A stretch of DNA of 37,513 nucleotides from Acidobacteriota bacterium (lineage in GTDB: Bacteria; Acidobacteriota; Aminicenantia; UBA2199), in the NCBI GenBank assembly GCA_030837085.1, contig JAUPLE010000623.1, positions 1 through 37,513 on the forward strand. Reading direction: 5' to 3'. Positions 1 through 5,661 of the stretch are shown here, one piece after another. The first letter of the stretch is position 1; each line of letters starts with the position of its first letter. Below the pieces are notes generated by a model. The model worked only from the letters and a program-made list of their open reading frames with translations, made no database searches and had not been told where the DNA came from. The position numbers were made by a program, and so were the translations under genes.

Positions 1-675
1 CAATCTATGCGCACGGATTTACGTCAATTAATTAGCATGGCAGACGAACAATTCGCAAAGTTAATGACCACGCTGACCGCTGAGGCTCGGTATGGTCCGA
101 GGCTCTTAAGCCTGACGCCGTTAGAACCGGGTTTTTGGAATAAACCTGGTTGGCTCAGCCAAAAAATTCGTTTGACCCTGTGGTGCGAGCATTCCCGAAT
201 TCCTTTGCCGGAATTGTGCAAGGATCAGTCCCGCGGCGTATATGAATTCGACCGACCTCGAAAGTGGTTGAAGAAGGCAGCCCCGTATGTCAGATTTGTG
301 GCTGGCACCTTGAGACTAATCCTGCCCGTAGCCGGGTCCGCTGTTAAATGGGCGTTGGATGACGCCGAATACAAAAAGATCGATGAAGACCTGGACCTGT
401 CCCAGAAATCTTTTGACGCGCTTTTGGGGGCAGAGGAAGCCGCGGATAAAGCACTTATTGGCGACCACCAAGATAACCTGCCGGATGTGGATCAACAGGA
501 GGAACCGTGCGATGAATTCCCCTATGGTCACCCCACGTTGGCGCAGGTGGGTTTACTGCGTGAATTACACGCCCTGATACAGAAACGCGATCCGAGTTTT
601 GGAGGCTTAGTCCGGGTCAGGAATAAGCGGGGCGAATTTCTTTGGGTTCATCCGGATTTCCAGAAAGAATACTAA
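1..675 (+). CDS. C-terminal part of a ROCO (Roc-COR) type protein, 5'-truncated by window edge
   Basis: The frame is open from base 1. An ATG at 7 exists, but no stop precedes it and no Shine-Dalgarno is visible, so the gene probably begins outside the window. The visible 222 residues contain WLSQKIRLTLWCEHSRIPLP (about residues 49-68) and a hydrophobic stretch near 100-115. They end with a block carrying FGGLVRVRNKRGEFLWVHP. I associate this arrangement with the C-terminal end of bacterial leucine-rich-repeat/Roc-COR GTPases (often misnamed internalin A), whose COR region is followed by a short tail ending in FLWVHP or YLWLC. That is recognition from memory. The GTPase domain itself is not in view. 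Codon use is more GC-rich by eye than in the genes from 1454 on. It is separated from them by debris, so it probably belongs to the flanking chromosome rather than to the cluster. Confidence 0.6.
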   Translation, partial: QSMRTDLRQLISMADEQFAKLMTTLTAEARYGPRLLSLTPLEPGFWNKPGWLSQKIRLTLWCEHSRIPLPELCKDQSRGVYEFDRPRKWLKKAAPYVRFVAGTLRLILPVAGSAVKWALDDAEYKKIDEDLDLSQKSFDALLGAEEAADKALIGDHQDNLPDVDQQEEPCDEFPYGHPTLAQVGLLRELHALIQKRDPSFGGLVRVRNKRGEFLWVHPDFQKEY

Positions 676-705
676 ACCTGTATCCGCCGCCTGATTTTAT
701 AAGCC

Positions 706-765
706 GGTAGAGTAGTTGCGGAGGTTTCCCGCTTCCCTCATCGAACCGTGCAAGCGGCTCTCACT
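706..765 (-). mobile_element. Degenerate group II intron 3' end (domain V/VI remnant)
   Basis: Read on the minus strand, the segment gives GTGAGAGCCG, then a shortened GCTTGCACGGTTCG, then GGGAAGCGGGAAACC and TACTCTAC. Bacterial group II introns end with a domain V hairpin of the form GAGCCGUAUG...CGUACGGUUC, followed by a domain VI stem and an intron end often reading CUACUCUAC. The central part of domain V is missing here, so this would be an inactive relic. No reverse-transcriptase ORF is left on either side. It marks old mobile-element activity at the left boundary of the cluster. Confidence 0.45.
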
Positions 766-905
766 CTATTGGTGGATACATGACTAAAGTACTTGTCATG
801 CGCCCTTTGCCAATCTATAGACGCGCGCTCTCCCCAACCACCCCGGACGCCCCCCGTCGGGTTCTTTCTTATTCCATCGCTTGCAAAATCATTCAAGGAG
901 AACTT

Positions 906-1052
906 ATGATGATAAAAAATTTTAGAATGGTCATTGATCTTACAGTCAATATTTCAGAAATGATTACCCCCGAATTAATCGAACAACTCAAAACAGAAAA
1001 TATCGAGTATAATTATCTCACTCTTGACCGAGAAAAACTGGATAAACTCTAG
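906..1052 (+). CDS. Small hypothetical protein, 48 aa
   Basis: A good Shine-Dalgarno (AAGGAG, 895-900) lies 5 nt before an ATG-ATG pair at 906/909. The same frame extends upstream to 780, but that part lacks a ribosome site and has a Pro/Arg-rich composition unlike a protein, so I choose 906. The product is short and charged, rich in Ile, Leu, Glu and Lys, and contains MVIDLTVNIS and LIEQLKTENIEYNYLTLDRE. It has no membrane segment or cysteine. I recognise no family. It lies between the intron remnant and an interrupted fragment, so it may be a leftover of a longer gene. Confidence 0.35.
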   Translation: MMIKNFRMVIDLTVNISEMITPELIEQLKTENIEYNYLTLDREKLDKL

Positions 1053-1103
1053 GCAATCATATCAACCATTATCAACAGTGAAAAGCATCATAGGGATTGC
1101 CTC

Positions 1104-1178
1104 TTAGGGGCTATAACCTTCCAACTTACGTCGCAGGGCTTCGATGACGCGCTAGCAGACCCGGAAATAGTTGACCAT
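1104..1178 (-). pseudogene. Stop-interrupted gene 3'-end fragment
   Basis: On the minus strand a frame beginning with ATG at 1178 reads MVNYFRVC, one in-frame TAG, then RVIEALRRKLEGYSP and a TAA at 1106-1104. The second half has an ordinary amphipathic protein-like composition, which suggests the last residues of a lost gene with a nonsense mutation. The parent family is not recognisable from 15 residues. It could be chance. Confidence 0.2.
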
Positions 1179-1275
1179 ACAATTGCCAATTAGAAAAATA
1201 AAAAGATTCCGGGGGCACAGTGGCGCAGTGACTCGCACCGCTGGGAAAAATGGAGGATTAGCAGGTTAAAAAAGC

Positions 1276-1304
1276 TTGATTTTTTCCTTAACCTATGGTA
1301 TATA
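1276..1304 (+). promoter_or_regulatory. Candidate promoter P1 with overlapping inverted repeat
   Basis: TTGATT (1276-1281), a 17-nt spacer and TATATA (1299-1304) form a sigma70-like arrangement about 140 nt upstream of the erm-like start. The -35 box sits inside a dyad: GGTTAAAAAA (1264-1273) against TTTTTT (1280-1285) and TTAACC (1288-1293). The dyad could be an operator or a hairpin. If used, this promoter would give a long 5' leader, as is common for inducible erm genes. Confidence 0.35.
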
Positions 1305-1335
1305 TACTTTTTTGTGAAATCCAGTAATATCAAAC

Positions 1336-1407
1336 ATGTTTAAAACTCGGTTAGAATTGCGAAATGGAATAAGGTTAGACTCAGGGGCGGGAGCCTATAT
1401 AACTTGA
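1336..1407 (+). other. Possible 23-codon leader ORF ahead of the erm-like gene
   Basis: ATG at 1336 opens a 23-codon frame with several Arg/Leu residues and the tetrapeptide GIRL near its middle, ending in TGA at 1405-1407. Inducible erm genes are often preceded by short leader peptides on which a macrolide-bound ribosome stalls, and some leaders use Arg-Leu-Arg-type motifs. No Shine-Dalgarno is visible before 1336, so translation is doubtful. I list it only because of its position between P1 and the methyltransferase. Confidence 0.15.
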
Positions 1408-1433
1408 TTAATAGCGGCCGAATGCTGTAAAAT
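1404..1433 (+). promoter_or_regulatory. Candidate promoter P2, proximal to the erm-like gene
   Basis: TTGATT (1404-1409), an 18-nt spacer and TAAAAT (1428-1433) precede the ATG at 1454. Transcription would begin around 1440, leaving a very short leader that starts close to the GGAG at 1439-1442. Both hexamers are imperfect. This or P1 would be the entry promoter for the long co-directional block. Confidence 0.35.
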
Positions 1434-1453
1434 AAAATGGAGTAATTATTGAT

Positions 1454-2350
1454 ATGCCCACCAAAACTACGTATCCAAAAGGCAGTCCTGTCCATAGAGA
1501 GTTAAAACATTCTCAAAATTTCATCTGTCAACCGCGCCTTGTGGAAGAACTTATCGAGTTGTCTAACATCGAATGCAATGATTTAGTTGTCGATATCGGA
1601 GCCGGAAAGGGCATAATCACAAAGGGACTGCTGGAACACGCGGGTAGAGTCATTGCTATCGAACAAGATCCCAGACTCGCAGAGGAACTATCATCCCTTA
1701 ACTGCAAAAACAACTTTCAACTGGTGATTGGCGATTTCCGCAAATGGATACTTCCAAAAGAAAAATTTAAAGTCTTTTCAAATATTCCGTTTAATGTTAC
1801 TACCGATATTATTGCAAAATTGACCTCCCCTGTCAGTCTGGCAACCGATATATTCCTTATCATGCAAGAAGATGCGGCTTATCGGTTTACAGGAATGCCT
1901 TATCGCAGTAATTCGCAAAACTCAATATTACTTGCGGTTGATTTTTCAATTCAAATCATTCGGAAACTCAACAATGATTATTTTAAGCCAAAACCCAATG
2001 TGGGCCTTGTATTCACTCATTTTCACAGATATTTAAAACCACTCGTTGCAAAAAAAGATCGGCAGCATTTTCACGATTTTGTCGTCTATGGCTACAATCA
2101 ATGGGCTCCAAACATCCTTCAATCCTTCAAAAGAATATTTTCAAATAAGCAGCTCGAAATTATTAACAAAACACAGAAGTTAGAAGGCCTAAAGCCATCA
2201 GAACTATCGATTATGCAGTGGATCGAACTGTTCAATACATATTGTCAATACGTTCCGGAACCTAAACAGCGCCTCGTAAAGAAAAGTGAGAAGCATTTAA
2301 AAATTGAACAGAAAAAACTCGATAAATGGCATAGATCGCGTCAATATTGA
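1454..2350 (+). CDS. erm: Erm-type 23S rRNA (adenine-N6) methyltransferase
   Basis: The 298-residue Rossmann methyltransferase would use SAM to N6-methylate an adenine of 23S rRNA (A2058 in Erm enzymes), blocking macrolide, lincosamide and streptogramin B binding. Visible motifs are HSQNF near residue 19, the SAM-binding VDIGAGKGIIT (about 46-56), the acidic IEQD ending motif II, GDF, and the catalytic NIPFNVTTDII (about 111-121). Housekeeping KsgA enzymes normally read NLPY, whereas NIPF/NIPY with a following TTD is typical of Erm. The C-terminal helical region (FKRIFSNKQ) and a Lys/Arg-rich tail also suit Erm. The ATG at 1454 follows GGAG at 1439-1442. It is the first gene of the block, 35 nt before the next reading frame, so it is probably co-transcribed. 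As head gene of a biosynthetic-looking operon it may provide self-resistance (inference). Confidence 0.8.
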   Translation: MPTKTTYPKGSPVHRELKHSQNFICQPRLVEELIELSNIECNDLVVDIGAGKGIITKGLLEHAGRVIAIEQDPRLAEELSSLNCKNNFQLVIGDFRKWILPKEKFKVFSNIPFNVTTDIIAKLTSPVSLATDIFLIMQEDAAYRFTGMPYRSNSQNSILLAVDFSIQIIRKLNNDYFKPKPNVGLVFTHFHRYLKPLVAKKDRQHFHDFVVYGYNQWAPNILQSFKRIFSNKQLEIINKTQKLEGLKPSELSIMQWIELFNTYCQYVPEPKQRLVKKSEKHLKIEQKKLDKWHRSRQY

Positions 2351-2385
2351 AATTCCTTCTGTAGAAACCATAATAATTGACTATT

Positions 2386-4095
2386 ATGCTTAGAACTGAT
2401 AACTGCTACCCCCTTGTGCCAGAGAGTTCTATCCAGGAGTCGCTAATTGCCTCTTTTAAAGAGGGTGTCACTCCCTCGTTGCAATACCATCGTAACACTG
2501 AACTACTTGCAGACCTGGCGTTGAAAATACTAGATAGAATTAAGAGAAATGCCAACCCGGAACATATCCTAACCATTGTCCACAGCCTCATTAAAAACCA
2601 GGATTATCGCCTTGTTGCCGATTATTTATATGCCCGGCGTACTAACAAAAAAGAGATATTGAATATATTTGAACGACTTATCGCGACAGATAACCCCATA
2701 GAAATAAATAGAATACGATATCAATTGGCATTTGCCCGCTTTCTCAGTGCGGTTCCCTGTCCAGGGAAGGCCAATATTTCAATAGTTTCTCATCTTGATG
2801 ATGTCTTTTCCGAATCATTGCAAGGAACAGCCGTTTATCTAATCGATTCATCGATGGCATTACCTTTGATTGCTCTCCTTCACGATGTTGGGGTTGAGTT
2901 AGGAATCTTTATCGAACAGCAATATAATTTTCCTGGTCTTAACGCCCTTATACGACAAGGCGTTGTGCGGACCTGGGTTTTGCCAGACGGTAAAGCCATC
3001 GTTAGCAAACGAGATAATCCCCAAAAACCAGGACGGTTCCGTAAAGAACAATTTAATTATAAAGCCATTCTGTCTAGAATGGAGAGAAACACCACCCTGC
3101 TTCTCGAAAAAGCCATAAAGAAAAAGGATATCTTACTCAAAATTGCTCAGCCATTTGCTTACATTTGGGATGGCTGCTCGAGAAGGAATTACGCACTGTC
3201 TATCCAGAGTGACGGCATTTCCCTTGAAGACTTATTGATGAAAGAGCGTGATCAAGCCATGCGTTTTGACTATTTGACTCATTGCCGGTTGATTCTTGAT
3301 ACACTTTATGAGAGCGGTATCCTTTGGGGAGATATGAGCCCGCGTAATATCCTGGTGCAGCAGACAGCCCAGACGATTTCTTATCATATCTTTGATTTTG
3401 AAAAAACCCAGGTTATGGATGAACCAATTTCTATTGAGAAACGGAGAGAGCACTGCCGGGGACAGATTTGTGTGGAAGAATTCGGAATCATCTGTACACC
3501 GGAAGAGATGCAAAAATGCTTCCATGGTTACTTTAATCCGAAGGAATGGGATTTTGAATCGGGCGAGGCGCTGCGGTTTCCCCAACGCCCAGAAGTAGCC
3601 GATATCCTGAAGGGACGAGGTATCCATGATGTTACCCTTGGAAAGTACAATCAAACGGATTGGGACATGATGAATGCACGAATCCCTGATATTGATCCGC
3701 TAACCGGGGAACGCAGATTTCCCGGCCATTTGAATTTTAAAGTCGAGCATTATCTAAGCTGCGCCGGTTATCAAAATGCCGGGGACTATGAACGGAAAAC
3801 GACTGAAATTTTAATTGCCGCCAAACAATATGACTGTTATAATACTATTGTCGTATTATTAACCGAGGCCACGGATATTATTGAATCGGCTTTTCTCAAA
3901 ACAGAATTCGACTATATTCTTGATAATAAATCAACAGAATGGGTAATACCTCCAAAGCAACCCATTCGCATACTTACCCATACCATTGATGTATTCTACC
4001 GGTCTCGAAAAGACAAAAAAACGTTTCAAAATTTGTCTAGCCGCTGGAGGAGTGCCATGATCGAGGAAGAAGAATTACAGAATGGAAGAATTTAG
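2386..4095 (+). CDS. Atypical protein-kinase-like protein with unique N- and C-terminal regions
   Basis: 569 residues from the ATG at 2386; an in-frame TTG at 2377 is less likely. The middle carries a degenerate kinase fold: LPDGKAIVSKRD could supply the ATP-binding lysine, and KEQFNYKAIL the helix-C glutamate. GDMSPRNILV has D316 and N321 in place of the usual HxDxxxxN catalytic loop, and FDFE at 336-339 stands where DFG is expected. This variant occurs in lipopolysaccharide-kinase-like and other small-molecule or atypical kinases. About 220 N-terminal and 200 C-terminal residues are unassigned; they are soluble, with no membrane segment. The end overlaps the next gene, an HPr-kinase-like protein, by 14 nt, so the two are likely translationally coupled. 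The substrate is unknown: sugar, lipid, peptide or protein are all possible. Confidence 0.6.
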   Translation: MLRTDNCYPLVPESSIQESLIASFKEGVTPSLQYHRNTELLADLALKILDRIKRNANPEHILTIVHSLIKNQDYRLVADYLYARRTNKKEILNIFERLIATDNPIEINRIRYQLAFARFLSAVPCPGKANISIVSHLDDVFSESLQGTAVYLIDSSMALPLIALLHDVGVELGIFIEQQYNFPGLNALIRQGVVRTWVLPDGKAIVSKRDNPQKPGRFRKEQFNYKAILSRMERNTTLLLEKAIKKKDILLKIAQPFAYIWDGCSRRNYALSIQSDGISLEDLLMKERDQAMRFDYLTHCRLILDTLYESGILWGDMSPRNILVQQTAQTISYHIFDFEKTQVMDEPISIEKRREHCRGQICVEEFGIICTPEEMQKCFHGYFNPKEWDFESGEALRFPQRPEVADILKGRGIHDVTLGKYNQTDWDMMNARIPDIDPLTGERRFPGHLNFKVEHYLSCAGYQNAGDYERKTTEILIAAKQYDCYNTIVVLLTEATDIIESAFLKTEFDYILDNKSTEWVIPPKQPIRILTHTIDVFYRSRKDKKTFQNLSSRWRSAMIEEEELQNGRI

Positions 4096-5107
4096 TAATT
4101 ATATACAGGATCACATCGCGGTAGCAGTAGATGAAACAATTCGTCTAGGAACGGTGGATTTTCGTTTAGTGAGCAATGTGCCCGGATTTGCAGCACTTCA
4201 GTATTTTAGTAAAGTCGCTCGACTCCCCAATCACGGTAAGAGAACAGTATTTGAGCTGTGGTGCGTATCATTGAAAGAATCCTCCCTCGATCGACAATAT
4301 ATCCAGGCGCATATTGATCAGACGTACCGCGGCAAGAGCTTCACGGATGGATATTATGCGACAGATCATTTCGGTTCACCTGTTTACCTCGTCACCTGCG
4401 GACATCGTTATTTCGTATTTGGTGAACAGTTGGAGCGTGTCGTTTGGCCATATTTCGTAAAATATTTTTTAATGCTGCATACCTTAAATGGAGAAGCGCT
4501 TCAACTTAAAGGAGCAGCTTGTAAAATTGGGTCGGCAGGCACACTTATACTTGGCCGGGGAGGGACGGGAAAAACCGTCTTTCTCACACAACTCTGTTTA
4601 CACGGCGCGAAATTCATAACGAATTCCCATGCGGTAATCACAAAGGGCCAGGTCATCGGCGTTGCCAGTTCAATTCGTATTAGACCCGGCCATTGGTTTT
4701 CCGACTTAACCGCAAAAGTCGAAAATACCCCGGCTCTTAAATCAGGCGAAATCATTATAGACCCCTACGATGTATTCGATATCCGTGTGAAAGACCAGGA
4801 GCCGGTAGAGATAAAAAACCTGTGTATTATTGATTTTCAAAAACCCGGTTGCCATATCATAAAGGAACTTTCGGAACAAGATGCTTATAATTATGCTGAA
4901 CAGTTCTCTTTGGCAATTAATGTTTATCGTTTAGAAGAGGATTTACTTGATCTCTATAAAAATGATCCCTGGAAATTTTCCCAGGCCTATAACAAAATGA
5001 AAATCCAACTTCGAGAGATAGTAGCGCGCAGTCGCTGTTATTACATCAGCAGCGACGTGCTTGAAAAAACATATCGAGATGAAATCATCGCTTTGCTTTC
5101 GTCATAA
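4082..5107 (+). CDS. HPr kinase/phosphorylase-like P-loop protein
   Basis: 341 residues. The C-terminal half contains the Walker A loop GRGGTGKT (158-165) preceded by a beta-strand, followed by FITNSHAVI and RIRPGHW. This layout is typical of HPr-kinase-related (PEP-carboxykinase-fold) proteins found in biosynthetic clusters. The N-terminal ~140 residues lack a recognisable domain. HPr itself and other PTS genes are absent from the window, so a housekeeping HprK role is unlikely. Homologues in some lasso-peptide clusters (PadeK type) phosphorylate a serine of the precursor peptide. By analogy this protein may phosphorylate a peptide or sugar here (inference). The start at 4082 lies inside the upstream kinase-like gene. 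Confidence 0.6.
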   Translation: MEEFSNYIQDHIAVAVDETIRLGTVDFRLVSNVPGFAALQYFSKVARLPNHGKRTVFELWCVSLKESSLDRQYIQAHIDQTYRGKSFTDGYYATDHFGSPVYLVTCGHRYFVFGEQLERVVWPYFVKYFLMLHTLNGEALQLKGAACKIGSAGTLILGRGGTGKTVFLTQLCLHGAKFITNSHAVITKGQVIGVASSIRIRPGHWFSDLTAKVENTPALKSGEIIIDPYDVFDIRVKDQEPVEIKNLCIIDFQKPGCHIIKELSEQDAYNYAEQFSLAINVYRLEEDLLDLYKNDPWKFSQAYNKMKIQLREIVARSRCYYISSDVLEKTYRDEIIALLSS

Positions 5108-5129
5108 AAAGCAGGGCCAGGTAGCTATA

Positions 5130-5612
5130 ATGACATATGGACATATTATTTCATTCGCGGATTTGGAATCGCTGCGCAGCCAGTTATCCGGGCAGACGCT
5201 CGTATTAGGAACCGGTTGCTTCGATCTATTGCATGTTGGTCATTTGTATTTTCTCAAGGACGCACGAAAACAAGGCGACGTCCTCGTTATCGGGATAAAT
5301 AGCGATCAGGCGGTACGGGCCATAAAAGGGTCCACGCGGCCAATTATCCGACAGGAGGACCGGGCGGAACTCATTGCGGCATTTCGCTTTGTTGACCATG
5401 TCTTTATCTATGACGATGTAGCGGCGGATGAGTGCATCCTTAATCTCAAACCAGATGTTTATGCCATCGGTGAAGAGAGTGTAAAGGCATATCCCGGTGA
5501 ATTAGCCGCGGTAAAAAGTATTGGCGGGCGTATCCATGTTGTAAAACGCATTCCCTTTATCTCAACCACCTCTGTTGTGGCAAACATTTTGAACGAAAAC
5601 ACATCTATTTAA
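5130..5612 (+). CDS. RfaE2-like nucleotidyltransferase (adenylyl-/cytidylyl-transferase)
   Basis: 160 residues from the ATG at 5130. An in-frame upstream ATG at 5061 would overlap the previous gene and add a non-conserved extension. The HxGH superfamily signature is clear: GTGCFDLLHVGHLYFLKDAR, then IGINSDQAVRAIKG and RAELIAAFRFVD. Best matches by memory are the adenylyltransferase domain of HldE (RfaE2), which makes ADP-heptose, and glycerol-3-phosphate cytidylyltransferases. The protein would activate a sugar or polyol phosphate as an ADP or CDP derivative for downstream glycosyltransferases. The other heptose genes (gmhA, gmhB) are not in view, so the substrate remains open. Confidence 0.75.
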   Translation: MTYGHIISFADLESLRSQLSGQTLVLGTGCFDLLHVGHLYFLKDARKQGDVLVIGINSDQAVRAIKGSTRPIIRQEDRAELIAAFRFVDHVFIYDDVAADECILNLKPDVYAIGEESVKAYPGELAAVKSIGGRIHVVKRIPFISTTSVVANILNENTSI

Positions 5613-5640
5613 TTGAGTATTTATCACCATTAATTATAAT
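5613..5640 (+). promoter_or_regulatory. Candidate internal promoter before the carbamoyltransferase
   Basis: TTGAGT (5613-5618) is spaced 16 nt from a perfect TATAAT (5635-5640), in a 49-nt gap where most other junctions are tighter. Transcription would begin near 5647, just upstream of GAGG (about 5653-5656) and the ATG at 5662. It could boost the second part of the block independently of the erm promoter. Confidence 0.4.
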
Positions 5641-5661
5641 ACAATATTAACGAGGCAAAAA

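Larger units (their letters stand above)
1053..1453. other. 400-bp intergenic region upstream of the erm-like gene
   Basis: No substantial gene is seen. The stretch holds a stop-interrupted minus-strand fragment (1104-1178) and an imperfect hairpin at 1218-1243 (CAG...CTG outer arms, no T-run). It also holds an inverted repeat AGGTTAA/TTAACCT (1263-1269 and 1288-1294), two promoter-like arrangements (1276-1304 and 1404-1433) and a 23-codon ORF (1336-1407). Those supported well enough are listed separately. Composition changes here from the more GC-rich left flank to the more AT-rich cluster. Confidence 0.5.

Noticed and set aside
780-1052. 90-codon version of the small ORF starting at 780
   Set aside because: The extra N-terminal part is Pro/Arg-rich, overlaps the intron-debris zone and has no Shine-Dalgarno, while AAGGAG sits just before 906.
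1218-1243. tRNA-like or attachment-site hairpin
   Set aside because: The dyad is imperfect and short, and no cloverleaf or matching direct repeat elsewhere in the window could be found.
1454-2350. KsgA/RsmA (16S rRNA dimethyltransferase)
   Set aside because: Motif IV reads NIPFNVTTD rather than NLPYNI, there is a Lys/Arg-rich tail, and the setting is a specialised operon. Erm is the better fit.
3232-3654. 140-codon open frame on the minus strand
   Set aside because: It lies antisense to the kinase-like gene, has no ribosome site and no family features, and the + frame carries clear motifs (GDMSPRN, DFE).
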